The translations under genes were made by a program, and so were the position numbers. Below the pieces are notes generated by a model. It saw only the letters and a list, made by a program, of their open reading frames with translations, did no database searches and was not told where the DNA came from. From GCA-2718035 sp964435285 (GTDB lineage: Bacteria; Bacteroidota; Bacteroidia; Flavobacteriales; TMED113), in assembly GCA_964435285.1 (NCBI GenBank), contig CAYSYA010000004.1:62001-126000 (forward strand): a stretch of DNA of 64,000 bases. The letters are read 5' to 3'. This document shows positions 55,027 to 64,000 of this stretch, piece by piece. Every line of letters starts with the position of its first letter. The stretch's first letter is position 1.

Positions 55027-55418
55027 TACTTTAATTCTTCCTTTATTTTTGTTGCAAAAAAATTAATTTCTTCTTTAGATGTTATTATTTTATTATTGAA
55101 ATTCATATCACTTATTTTATTCATAGGAACTAAGTGGATATGGGTGTGAGGAACTTCAAAGCCAATAACAGAGATTCCTATCTTTTTACAACCTAATGCT
55201 TTTTTAATTGCAATAGAAATTTCACGAGCAAAAGAAAATAATCCATTATATGTATCCTCTGGTAAATCTAAAATATTATCAATTTCTAATTTAGGAACAA
55301 CCAAAGAGTGTCCATTCTGAATAGGAAAGGCATCCATAAATGAGATAAAATTATTATTTTCTTTAAGAATATTAGCAGGTATTTCTTTGTTTATTATTTT
55401 TGAAAAAACAGAGCTCAC
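55023..55418 (-). CDS. HIT family nucleotide-binding protein
   Basis: 131 residues with the histidine triad PHTHIHLVPM and the family opening FSKIINKEIPANILKENNNF, so a purine nucleoside phosphoramidase-type hydrolase. The start is GTG: the greA stop and this start share one base (TAGTG), implying coupled translation. Confidence 0.95.
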   Translation of the reverse strand: MSSVFSKIINKEIPANILKENNNFISFMDAFPIQNGHSLVVPKLEIDNILDLPEDTYNGLFSFAREISIAIKKALGCKKIGISVIGFEVPHTHIHLVPMNKISDMNFNNKIITSKEEINFFATKIKEELKY

Positions 55419-55891
55419 TATCTCGAAATATCAATAATTTCAAATTTTAATATACCAGTTGGTATTTGAATTTCAACAGTATCTCCTTTCTTCTTAGTTA
55501 ATAATCCCTTTCCTATAGGAGAGCTAGCAGAAATTTTACCTTCTGATAGATTTGCTTCAGTTTCCGAAACTAAGGTATATTCAAATAACTGATCAGTATC
55601 TAAATTTTTAATCTTTACTGTACAGTATAATAAAACTTTAGAATCATCTAATTTAGAGGTATCTATAATTCTTGCATATAGGAGTTTTTCTTCTAACTTT
55701 GATATTCTCATTTCAAGTAGTCCTTGGGCCTCTTTTGCAGCATCATATTCTGCATTCTCAGATAAATCACCTTTATCTCTTGCTTGAGCAATTTGATCTG
55801 ATATTTTTGGTCGTTCTACGTTACATAAATTATCTAAATCAGATTTTAATTTATCAAAAGCTTCCTTACTGTAATAAGATATCTTACTCAT
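55418..55891 (-). CDS. greA: Transcription elongation factor GreA
   Basis: 157 residues, standard length. The N-terminal coiled coil has the acidic tip motif DKGDLSENAEYDAAKEAQ that reaches the RNA polymerase active site, and the C-terminal domain has ISASSPIGKGLLTKKKGDTV. It rescues backtracked polymerase. Operon with the HIT gene (overlap of one base). Confidence 0.97.
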   Translation of the reverse strand: MSKISYYSKEAFDKLKSDLDNLCNVERPKISDQIAQARDKGDLSENAEYDAAKEAQGLLEMRISKLEEKLLYARIIDTSKLDDSKVLLYCTVKIKNLDTDQLFEYTLVSETEANLSEGKISASSPIGKGLLTKKKGDTVEIQIPTGILKFEIIDISR

Positions 55892-55927
55892 AACTATATA
55901 ATAACTATTTTTTTGAATTAACTAAAT

Positions 55928-56977
55928 TTACAAATCAATTCTTGCACCCAATGTATGGACAGAACTTAGTGGATTAGCAGCTCTAAATGAATAATCTAAA
56001 CTGAAGCTTGTTTCTCCACTAATTGGAATATCAAAAGAAAAACCACTTGATAATCCAGTAAAGGCAGTTGTTCTCCCTTGATTAAAGTCATTGAAAATTC
56101 CATCTTCAAAAGTATAACCAAACCTTAATGCTAGATAGTCCTTAAATGAGTATTCGGTTCCTAATAAAAATTGATCTTTAGCAAATGAGTTAGAAGTGAA
56201 ATTTAAACATAACAACAGGGAATGAGTATCGTTAAAATAAAAATCGTACGAACCACCAATATGTAATAAAGCAGGAAGCTCAAAGTTTTCTGACCTTATC
56301 TCAAAAGTTGATTCATAACTTTCTCCCATTAAGGTAACATCATCACCGTCACCATTAAAAGCCATACCAGTTCCAATATTTTTTAAAGCTATACCAAATT
56401 TTGCTTGATTTCTGTCCCCTGTTTCATAATGAATACCTGTATCAAAAGAAAAACCATTTGCTGCAATTTCTGCTGCAGATTCGGAAATTAACCTAAGAGT
56501 AACACCCCCTGAAATACGATTTGTAAATTTTTTTGCATATGATAATCCTACATTCATAAATTGAGGAGAAAATGTTCCTAGTCCACCATTAGGATTTTGT
56601 TCGGTTGTCCTAACAATTTCACCGAAATCTAATGACATAAAAGAAATACCCATAACTCCTGTATCACCAACTTTTTGACCAACTGCAAAACTGCTTATAG
56701 AAATATCAGCAAACCAAGAAGCATGGGAAAACATTACTTCAGTTGAATTTGTACCTGTTAGTCCCGCAACATTTAAAAAAACAGATTCAATTCCTCTAAT
56801 AGATGCAGTATTAGAACTTGCTAAACCTGAACTCCTAGCCCATGGATTAATCAAAAGTTCATATGCACCAGCTTGACCAATACGTTCTTCACCTTCTGAC
56901 TGTGAATAGCCAAACTCAAAATTGCATATAGCAAATACTAAAAAAAAGACTTTTACTAATTTATTTATTTTTATCAT
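55928..56977 (-). CDS. PorV/PorQ-family outer-membrane barrel protein
   Basis: 349 residues, signal peptide (ending FGYSQ), then the family opening GQAGAYELLINPWARSSGLA and ESVFLNVAGLTGTNSTEVMF, with many amphipathic strands and an outer-membrane-type end (HTLGARIDL). Distinct from the core PorV at 36062. It lies 22 bases after the giant secreted protein on the same strand, so the TonB receptor, giant protein and this barrel form a three-gene unit. A T9SS shuttle dedicated to the giant protein is a plausible but untested role. Confidence 0.85.
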   Translation of the reverse strand: MIKINKLVKVFFLVFAICNFEFGYSQSEGEERIGQAGAYELLINPWARSSGLASSNTASIRGIESVFLNVAGLTGTNSTEVMFSHASWFADISISSFAVGQKVGDTGVMGISFMSLDFGEIVRTTEQNPNGGLGTFSPQFMNVGLSYAKKFTNRISGGVTLRLISESAAEIAANGFSFDTGIHYETGDRNQAKFGIALKNIGTGMAFNGDGDDVTLMGESYESTFEIRSENFELPALLHIGGSYDFYFNDTHSLLLCLNFTSNSFAKDQFLLGTEYSFKDYLALRFGYTFEDGIFNDFNQGRTTAFTGLSSGFSFDIPISGETSFSLDYSFRAANPLSSVHTLGARIDL

Positions 56978-56999
56978 AATTATATTTTATATAAACTAA

Positions 57000-59900
57000 T
57001 TAAAATGTATTTAAATCTATTGGTCTCATTGTACCAAACCATTTTATCACTTTTTCTCCTATTCCTGGTGCATCCACATGTATTATATATAAACCTGAAG
57101 CTATAGGAATACCGTACATATTCTTTAAATCCCATTCAAACTCTGTAGTTTCAGCATCTTTTGATACTTGATTAATTAAAGAACCATTTATAGAGTATAT
57201 TGATATTGTACACTCTCTTGGGAGATTGATGATTTTAACTCTATTATCAAGTTGACTAGTTTCGTAACTTGAAATTCCATTATAAGGATTTGGTACAACA
57301 TTTACCATTTCTAATCCATTCTTTTGAGTTTGTTTATCATTCTGAACAGTTAAAATTTGTTCAGTATTAAACCTATACTTAGGAAAACCATTATTTTCAG
57401 AAGTATTTCTAGAAGAATATTTCTCTATTACTCTAACTTTAAAGCCAAAGTCTGACCAATCAGAATTAATATCAATTTCTGATCCCAAAAGAGGCATAAC
57501 CCATGTAATTTTAGGTATCAATTTCTTTTTTCTAGAAGCTAATCCCCAATTGTCAAATAAATCTTTATTTGTATTTAATGACTCATCGTCTCCTTGATAT
57601 GGTGTATTTAGAATATAAACCCAGTGTTTACCACCCATACATAACTCATCGGATGATACCTCAGAGAATGTGCTCCAATCAGCAGTACCAAGATTAACAC
57701 CTACTATACTTTGGTCAACCCAAATTTCATCAGATGGATTAAATATCATATCAGCACCGTTCTGATTGGGAAAAGAAGAATCTTCAGAAAACATAATATC
57801 TAACCTAATTCCTTTTGAAACATCTATGGCATAACCTGGAAACCAACCCCAACCTGTTCCAGTTCCATCAGGGTTTCCATTTTTATCTACTGACTCTGAA
57901 GTTCTTAAATCCCATTTTTTTGCACCCCCTATTCCATTAGGAGATAATGAACCATTATCTTCAATTATTTCTTCAGCCATTTCTATTATTGGAACTCTTG
58001 TCCATAATGATTTATCCGATGTAAAAATAATATCTACATTATTTAAACTATCCAAAGAACAATCAGTTTTAAAGTCTTTAAAGGCTGGGCCACATCCAAT
58101 AGTATCTCTAAAAGTGAAATCATTAGCTTCGTATTCATGCTTATAATCAGTAGATAATAATTTGTATGGTGAAATAATACCACCAGTTAAAACCTCAAAT
58201 ACTGCATTAGGGTCTTCAGGAGATGAAGGAGATCCAACATCGTTATAAATACTATATTGACCTAAAACTGGATCAGTATCAGAAAAAGATGTTGTTCCTG
58301 AACGAATCCAATCAAAAGCATTTAGAATAGGAATAAATTGTGGAAAACCATCAATATCTCCAAATGGTGCTAAAGGAGTTTCTTCAATGTCATTTATAGG
58401 ATCAATGCTTAAAAATCCTTTGTTTAAAGCTTGGTTAGAGCTTGGGCTATCAACATTTTTTAAAGTAATTCCTAAGCCCCACTCAGGAATGACCTGTTGA
58501 ACCTGTTCAGACATAGAGTTAGTAGATGAAATAGTCATACTCTCACCATCTTCAATTTTTGTTAAATCCCAATTTGCATCTAATAAAATACCATCTTCAA
58601 TTATAACATCCTTCATTTCAAAAATAAAATCTGCATCTGGTACAGACAAGGGATCAATAACTGAGATGTCTATTGGGCCTCTATCTTGTAAGTAAAATAA
58701 TGAATCAACAATATTATTATTCGCTATTTCATATCTGTTATCTTCAGTGATATCTAATATAAAACCTCCATTTCCTGACCCTGAAAGACCAATAATAGAT
58801 GGCCTAACACCATACTCGGCGTTAATTAAATTACCTGTAGATTCAGTTTTGTGAGGAATACCTGTATAAGTTTTAATGTTCTTTCTTCCTGCTAGATAAG
58901 GTTTCTTTTGACCTAATGAGCTTGCCGCATATGGATCTGAGTTATTAAAAGGAGTGTCTGCCGCATATTTTATATAATCATTATGAGCATATGCAACAAC
59001 CATAAAATAATATGGCTTATTATTAACTAAATCTGTGTTTCCAGTGGCAAACTTGTCTTCAGTAATGCGGATTGAGTGAGATAGACCCTGATTATCAGCT
59101 CCCAAGGTCATATTTTGAGGAACAAATACATTTGGTCCTACAGATTCATCCAAATTATAGTTGACAAGATCTGATATGGGATCTGGATTATCTCCTGCTT
59201 CAAAACTAACTATAGGCTGACCATTTTCGTTAGTTGATCTATAATTTTCAATATCACTTTGAAATACCATATAGGCTTTATTTGGATCATATAAATCGTT
59301 AACTGAAACTTGGTCATCTTTTAACTGAAAAACTTGATATCCCTCGAATCTATAGTTACGGTCAATAGGAATATCTTCATAAACTCCGTCTCCATCTAAA
59401 TCAGCTAAAACATCAGAGATAAAAGGATCTTCTTCCATATAAGCACCTCCAAAATTATTAGAGTTTTCGGAGTATGTAAGATTTAAAATTAGTTCTTCAT
59501 CTAACTCTACTACTTGAACATCAGGGGCGCTTGGACCATCAATTACTTCAAAACAAATATCAAACAATGTTTGTGCTTTCCTATCAGCTAATTTCATTTT
59601 TTCAACAGAGGCAAAATTATTTCCCTCAGAAGCTCTAGCCCATACAACACCTATAGTAATATAATTTACAGCCCCTGGTTCTAAAGAGAAGGGTCCAGCT
59701 GACTGTAAAAATCTTCTGTCAGCAGGGTCATTTCCTGCAGTTATCTCAGTCCAAGGTTCAGTAAAGTTAGGATCGGTATCATCCGGGAACATAAAATTAC
59801 ATCCTGGATTTCCTGATTCCCATCCAGTACCACCATAAGTCATTGGATTTCCGTCTTTCCAAATTCCTTTAAGATAGTTGTAATAATGAATTGCATCTTC

Positions 59901-61103
59901 TGGGTTACCATGATCAGAAAAATCATTATTATAATAAACAAATTTAGACATTATAATTTGTTCTCCGGCCTCATCAATTTCACCATCACCGTCATTATCT
60001 ATTCCATCGTTACTATCTGCAAGTGGTCCTCTAAAAAAATCTACTCCAATAGCAGGTGGAGGGTCATCAGAATCATAATTATATCCAGATGCGCCATCGT
60101 CTTCAGCATCTCCATTATAACAATAACCAAGACCTAATCCAACATCACAACCTACATAATCATCTTGATAGTTACCCAAGTCAGGATCAACCCACTGACC
60201 AAAATATGTTTCATTTAATGTTTCAGTGGACCTATTCATTATTTTATAACTATAAAAAGTCATGTCATTAATTTCATCATTTGTGGAGAATCCAAAAGCC
60301 TGCGCCTGAATTTCTAATCCGATAGCAGATTCAGAACCTGATTCAGTATGAATGTTTCCGTTGTCGTTAAAAACCCACCAAAGAGTTTGATCACCAAACA
60401 AAACATCGTCAGTTTTACAATCTGAAGTTCCTTCTAGGTCATATCCCGGATAATCCACACCACTTGTATAACTTCCATCTCCATTTACATCAATAAAAGG
60501 GGCTAAATAATCAAAAGTTCCATCAACATCAATTCTACTAGCCGGCCAGTCATTTATAATTGCAGGTTGTACATAATCATCAAATTCTGACATATCGCAA
60601 CCAGGTTCAGATATACAATTTAAGTATGCAACATAGTCTTCTACTTCTTGTCTAGTTATTTTATAATGTTGGTCATATTCGGCACAAACAGAGGCAGAAA
60701 CAGAACCATACTCACTGCTAGTGTTATCTGCATTAAGTGGTCCAGGCCAGAAATCATTACCATCTTGACGATAAGTCATAGCCGCTACTTTAAGATTATC
60801 TTGATCATCTAAACCACCGATCCATAATGCTCCAGCAAACATTGAATGCTTATCACTTCCGTTTGGTATTTCATAAACACCATCATTTAAATCCCACCAC
60901 ATATCTCCACCTGTCATGATTAATGTTTTAACATTATTTACATTTAATTGTGTTTGAGCAGTAGCAGGCAAACATCCAGCTGAAATTACTCTTAAAGGGT
61001 TTGAGTTATTACTATTTGGATTTGGAATATTTTCTTTTGCAAAGGTTACATTTGAAAAGAAAATTGCTAATATCGTTAAAAAGATTACATGTTTTTTATT
61101 CAT
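57000..61103 (-). CDS. Giant secreted protein with Asp-rich calcium-type motifs and FlgD-like C-terminal domain
   Basis: About 1367 residues; ATG at 61103 is preferred (MNKKHVIFLTILAIFFSNVT is a good signal peptide), with an ATG three codons upstream. The N-terminal region reads MTGGDMWWDLNDGVYEIPNG and SMFAGALWIGGLDDQDNLKV. Calcium-binding-like Asp motifs occur (DVNGDGSYTSGVDYPG, NDGIDNDGDGEIDEAGEQII, DLDGDGVYEDIPIDRNYRFE). The C-terminus is a FlgD/T9SS-like beta domain: VVPNPYNGISSYETSQLDNR, LPRECTISIYSINGSLI, ASGLYIIHVDAPGIGEKVIK, ending WFGTMRPIDLNTF. Three bases or so from the TonB receptor stop. Function unknown; probably surface-exposed. Confidence 0.8.
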   Translation of the reverse strand: MNKKHVIFLTILAIFFSNVTFAKENIPNPNSNNSNPLRVISAGCLPATAQTQLNVNNVKTLIMTGGDMWWDLNDGVYEIPNGSDKHSMFAGALWIGGLDDQDNLKVAAMTYRQDGNDFWPGPLNADNTSSEYGSVSASVCAEYDQHYKITRQEVEDYVAYLNCISEPGCDMSEFDDYVQPAIINDWPASRIDVDGTFDYLAPFIDVNGDGSYTSGVDYPGYDLEGTSDCKTDDVLFGDQTLWWVFNDNGNIHTESGSESAIGLEIQAQAFGFSTNDEINDMTFYSYKIMNRSTETLNETYFGQWVDPDLGNYQDDYVGCDVGLGLGYCYNGDAEDDGASGYNYDSDDPPPAIGVDFFRGPLADSNDGIDNDGDGEIDEAGEQIIMSKFVYYNNDFSDHGNPEDAIHYYNYLKGIWKDGNPMTYGGTGWESGNPGCNFMFPDDTDPNFTEPWTEITAGNDPADRRFLQSAGPFSLEPGAVNYITIGVVWARASEGNNFASVEKMKLADRKAQTLFDICFEVIDGPSAPDVQVVELDEELILNLTYSENSNNFGGAYMEEDPFISDVLADLDGDGVYEDIPIDRNYRFEGYQVFQLKDDQVSVNDLYDPNKAYMVFQSDIENYRSTNENGQPIVSFEAGDNPDPISDLVNYNLDESVGPNVFVPQNMTLGADNQGLSHSIRITEDKFATGNTDLVNNKPYYFMVVAYAHNDYIKYAADTPFNNSDPYAASSLGQKKPYLAGRKNIKTYTGIPHKTESTGNLINAEYGVRPSIIGLSGSGNGGFILDITEDNRYEIANNNIVDSLFYLQDRGPIDISVIDPLSVPDADFIFEMKDVIIEDGILLDANWDLTKIEDGESMTISSTNSMSEQVQQVIPEWGLGITLKNVDSPSSNQALNKGFLSIDPINDIEETPLAPFGDIDGFPQFIPILNAFDWIRSGTTSFSDTDPVLGQYSIYNDVGSPSSPEDPNAVFEVLTGGIISPYKLLSTDYKHEYEANDFTFRDTIGCGPAFKDFKTDCSLDSLNNVDIIFTSDKSLWTRVPIIEMAEEIIEDNGSLSPNGIGGAKKWDLRTSESVDKNGNPDGTGTGWGWFPGYAIDVSKGIRLDIMFSEDSSFPNQNGADMIFNPSDEIWVDQSIVGVNLGTADWSTFSEVSSDELCMGGKHWVYILNTPYQGDDESLNTNKDLFDNWGLASRKKKLIPKITWVMPLLGSEIDINSDWSDFGFKVRVIEKYSSRNTSENNGFPKYRFNTEQILTVQNDKQTQKNGLEMVNVVPNPYNGISSYETSQLDNRVKIINLPRECTISIYSINGSLINQVSKDAETTEFEWDLKNMYGIPIASGLYIIHVDAPGIGEKVIKWFGTMRPIDLNTF

Positions 61104-61115
61104 AAAAATCATTAA

Positions 61116-64000
61116 TTAAAAGTTCATTGTTAAACCAATTCTTATTGTACGAGGTCTACTAAAATAATTTGGATTAATAATAGAGGCAGCGTATTGATCA
61201 GAAAATGCTACAGGGTCAAGTTGTTGTTGAACGTATGCCTGACCTTCAGCAGATGTTAGATAGCCATCATCATCAGCATTTCCAGTGTAATCGTAAACAG
61301 CTATTATATTGTCTGCGTTAAATAAATTTTGAACCCAAACATAAGCATTCATTCTTAATTTTCTTTCGTTTCCTCCAACTTCTCCTAGTGAAAAAGAAAA
61401 CTCTTTGTTTAATTTCAAATCAGCTCTAAAAGACCATGGTTTTCTTGATCCATTTACACTACCTTCTAAAGTTGTTTGAATAGGGATTCCAAATTGACTA
61501 GTAGTAGCATTAGTTTGTTGACTATATGGTGTTCCTGAACCAGCAGTTAAATTTAAATTTGCACCAAAATTTTGAAGTATTTTTTTTCCAAACCATATAG
61601 GTCCATTATAATTTGAACCAGAACCATATCTAAAGTCAAAATTACCATTTAAACTATGTCTTTGATCAAAATCTAAAGGCAAAGTAACTCTTAAATTAGG
61701 AAATCCAGCCTGAATAATATTTTCAGCAGTTGTTGAAGATGAACCTGTTCCATCCGCAAATTGTAATGTGTAGTTTGCGTTAAATGATAAATTTCCAGTT
61801 TTTCTTAATTCATAGTTAAAAGAAAAACCCTTAACATTTCCAAAGTCAATATTGTTGTAGTGAGTATATGAAATTGGATACGCATAATTTACTCTTTCTT
61901 GCTGAACCATGTCCTTTAAATTTTTATAAAAAGCTGAAATTTGTAAAGCAGACCTTTCATTTAAAGCTTGTTTAAATCCAACTTCATAATCAATTGTTCT
62001 TTCCATTTTCAAATTTGGATTTTGAACATCCCCTGCTCTAGAAGCTAAATATAAAAAGTCATAAGGATTCATTCTTGAACTACTAGAAGGCCTTTGAGTT
62101 AAAATATCATAATGAGCAAAAAACATTGCTTGGTCTGAAATAGGAAAATTAAAAGAAATACGAGGCTCTATCATAACTTCAGGATTATAGTCTTCAAAAG
62201 CATCGCCTGTTAAACCTCCATTTGGTTTTGAAACATGGTCAGGATCTTCTAAAAAAGGTATAACACCACTACCTAAATTTAGAACTGAGGGGTCTGATAT
62301 TGGAAGACCTGTAGCATCATACCAATTATCACCATCTCTATATCCCGTAATCTGATTTTGATCAGTTATTGAGTTTGCATAAACAACAAAATCATCTCCA
62401 ATATTAGAAGGATGTGAGTATTGACCTGTTGAAACATCTAAAGTAGCATTAGGATTTAATGAGGCATCAACTTGTTGTACTGTTTTAACAGGTAATAAAG
62501 AATATTTATCTTTTAAAACCTCTTGGTTTGCATCGTACCTAGAAACACGAACACCAACATTAAAAACTATATCATCAAAGAAAAATTTATCTTGAATATA
62601 ACCAGCAGTATAAATTGGTTCAAATGGAGAAATTCTTCTACTAAAATTACCATTTGCATCAGTCTCATTCAAGAACTCGTCAAAAGAAACCCTAGAACCT
62701 GTTACTGGATTTCCTTTGTAATCATACCCATAATAATATACAGGTAAATTTCCATTGTCCATTAATTCATCAGCGCTAAACATATCAAGAGATAATTCAT
62801 TAGGGGTAAATTGATCTAAATACACCCATTCATTATCAGGAATATTATATTGGCTTCTTATATTTTGACCAAATGTTGAATATTGTTCTTGAGAAACAAG
62901 ATACTCGCTAGAAAAAATTAAAAAATCTTCTCCGTACTGATTTTGTATTTGATCATCTACATAGTACACTTTATTTTGAAGATGTTGATTAGCTAATTGC
63001 CTACCTAAATTCCACAGGTCTGGACCCCAAACTCTATAAAAACTTGTTTTGTTTCTTTCGTATTCAAAACCAAATTCTAAAGCATGATTACCTATATCAG
63101 CTGAGGCAGAACCAGTAAAACCAAATCTATTTACATCAATATCACGAAAAGTATACGCAACTTCACCTGAGTTAAGCCAAAGAGAATAAACATAAGGAGG
63201 TGTATCTCCGTTTCTTAAACCACCCCCAAACATTATATGTTCCATTGAAGGATCTAGATTAGGAAGATAAGAGTGAAAATAATTAATATATTGTTCAGTA
63301 TAATTTGCCATTAGTGGATTTTCATCACCTGGCTCAAAATCATATGTAATATATTCTTCTAAAATAGCTCCAGTATGCGTTTCAAAAATAGTATCTCCAT
63401 TTTCTTGAATAACTCTTATATCCTTAGTCTCCCATCTAAATGGACTGCTTTCATATTGGTAGTTCATTTGAGGAATAAACTTTCCAACATAACCATATGC
63501 AAAATAATTATCTCCGTGCCTTGGATCTTGTAATAATTCTCCACTTTTTGAATAATTTGCCTGAAGAGTATAGAACACATTTTTAAGAGAACTAGTTGCA
63601 TCATCGTCGCTTAATTTGTGCTGCAGACGTGCATAGATGTTTAAATTATCGTCAACAAACTCATAATTGGAATCATAATTTAATAATATTCTTCTCCAAG
63701 AAGAAGACATTTCATGTTTGTTGGAAAAAGAACCTCCAAGTGTTAGATTAATATCTTCACCTAATCTGAAATCTAATTTACCTTGTAACTTAATTTCATC
63801 TCTTCCGTTATTAGGTTTTATATCAACCATTTCCCAATCAGATTCTTTTAAAAACTCAGCTCTATTTACAGAGTAAACAGTTGAAAAATCAAGATAATTT
63901 GGAATTCCAACAAATTGGGAAGGATTTTCCTGAATGTCATTAAAAATATCTGTTTTTAAACTAGGTATACCTACAGCTGAAGGATCATGATCTTTAGCAA
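61116..64000 (-). CDS. TonB-dependent receptor, 5' end outside window
   Basis: The frame is open to the window edge (no stop between 63831 and 64000), so the gene starts beyond it; over 960 residues are visible. They hold the outer-membrane barrel: LEFGFEYERNKTSFYRVWGP, YTAGYIQDKFFFDDIVFNVG (a strong barrel-family match), MIEPRISFNFPISDQAMFFA, MERTIDYEVGFKQALNERSA, SFNYELRKTGNLSFNANYTL and the C-terminal FSRPRTIRIGLTMNF with a terminal Phe. The carboxypeptidase-like and plug domains must lie outside. No substrate is evident. First of a three-gene unit with the giant protein and the PorV-like barrel. Confidence 0.93.
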   Translation of the reverse strand, partial: AKDHDPSAVGIPSLKTDIFNDIQENPSQFVGIPNYLDFSTVYSVNRAEFLKESDWEMVDIKPNNGRDEIKLQGKLDFRLGEDINLTLGGSFSNKHEMSSSWRRILLNYDSNYEFVDDNLNIYARLQHKLSDDDATSSLKNVFYTLQANYSKSGELLQDPRHGDNYFAYGYVGKFIPQMNYQYESSPFRWETKDIRVIQENGDTIFETHTGAILEEYITYDFEPGDENPLMANYTEQYINYFHSYLPNLDPSMEHIMFGGGLRNGDTPPYVYSLWLNSGEVAYTFRDIDVNRFGFTGSASADIGNHALEFGFEYERNKTSFYRVWGPDLWNLGRQLANQHLQNKVYYVDDQIQNQYGEDFLIFSSEYLVSQEQYSTFGQNIRSQYNIPDNEWVYLDQFTPNELSLDMFSADELMDNGNLPVYYYGYDYKGNPVTGSRVSFDEFLNETDANGNFSRRISPFEPIYTAGYIQDKFFFDDIVFNVGVRVSRYDANQEVLKDKYSLLPVKTVQQVDASLNPNATLDVSTGQYSHPSNIGDDFVVYANSITDQNQITGYRDGDNWYDATGLPISDPSVLNLGSGVIPFLEDPDHVSKPNGGLTGDAFEDYNPEVMIEPRISFNFPISDQAMFFAHYDILTQRPSSSSRMNPYDFLYLASRAGDVQNPNLKMERTIDYEVGFKQALNERSALQISAFYKNLKDMVQQERVNYAYPISYTHYNNIDFGNVKGFSFNYELRKTGNLSFNANYTLQFADGTGSSSTTAENIIQAGFPNLRVTLPLDFDQRHSLNGNFDFRYGSGSNYNGPIWFGKKILQNFGANLNLTAGSGTPYSQQTNATTSQFGIPIQTTLEGSVNGSRKPWSFRADLKLNKEFSFSLGEVGGNERKLRMNAYVWVQNLFNADNIIAVYDYTGNADDDGYLTSAEGQAYVQQQLDPVAFSDQYAASIINPNYFSRPRTIRIGLTMNF

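Noticed and set aside
59886..60271. Plus-strand open frames opposite the giant secreted protein
   Set aside because: They are low-complexity shadows of the coding frame (Ile/Asn/His-rich) with no start signals or family match.
1..64000. CRISPR arrays, insertion sequences, prophage or integron features
   Set aside because: No regularly spaced repeats, transposase, integrase or terminal inverted repeats were seen; all larger frames are explained by ordinary chromosomal genes.

Overview
The window is AT-rich chromosomal DNA from a member of the Bacteroidota, most likely a marine or aquatic Flavobacteriales species with a streamlined genome. Lineage evidence: type IX secretion (T9SS) genes porU, porV, a porP/sprF-type gene and gldJ; exported proteins with T9SS C-terminal sorting domains; a TonB-dependent receptor; fused E1 alpha/beta 2-oxoacid dehydrogenase; DUF2795-secA and flavin reductase-DUF3127 pairs; and promoters of the Bacteroidota type (TTG, about 19-21 nt, TAnnTTTG). 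Streamlining evidence: spacers of 0-60 bases, co-directional genes sharing 1-20 bases, and five convergent pairs overlapping by 4-14 bases. No insertion sequence, prophage, CRISPR array or rRNA gene was seen.

Layout. 1-3.7 kb: end of dnaX, isocitrate dehydrogenase, a TlpA-like thioredoxin and a repeat-bearing lipoprotein. 3.7-8.7 kb: lpxB, a small membrane protein, surE, a fatty acid hydroxylase, an FkbM methyltransferase and a GlcD-like FAD oxidase. 8.8-13.1 kb: peptide use (a DPP IV-like peptidase and a POT permease) plus a thioredoxin, then tRNA-His. 13.2-17.1 kb: polysaccharide flippase, hexapeptide acyltransferase and a T9SS cargo protein. 17.1-22.1 kb: small conserved genes, the fused 2-oxoacid dehydrogenase E1, murQ and yaaA. 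22.1-28.4 kb: an MbnH/MbnP-like pair (di-heme peroxidase and copper-protein homologue), a T9SS subtilase, and a cytochrome c/DUF5777 barrel/YceI operon. 28.4-30.8 kb: a second DPP IV-like peptidase and a tRNA-Ile/tRNA-Ala pair outside any rRNA operon. 30.8-41.2 kb: a long minus-strand run of porU, porV, ispF, pdhA, pdhC, aromatic amino acid hydroxylase and a short-chain dehydrogenase. 41.3-45.5 kb: porP/sprF-like, gldJ and murF. 45.5-55.9 kb: secA, DUF2795, PduO-type adenosyltransferase, rmuC, tRNA-Leu, flavin reductase, DUF3127, short-chain fatty acid transporter, peptide ABC permease, ruvC, HIT protein and greA. 55.9-64 kb: a TonB receptor (5' end cut by the window), a giant secreted protein and a PorV/PorQ-family barrel.

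How the genes work together. Much of the window concerns the cell surface. PorU and PorV process and shuttle T9SS cargo, GldJ supports the machine, and at least two cargo proteins lie nearby. Secreted S9 and S8 peptidases with the POT permease suggest protein scavenging. The lpxB, murF, murQ, flippase and acyltransferase genes maintain the envelope.

The observations most worth following up are: an A13 run in dnaX at the end of domain III, with a stop 0 or 6 codons downstream in the two alternative frames, which predicts a short gamma product; the TonB receptor/giant protein/PorV-like triad; the MbnP/MbnH-like pair beside a cytochrome c/DUF5777/YceI operon; and the tRNA-Ile/tRNA-Ala pair ordered as in an rRNA spacer but without rRNA.
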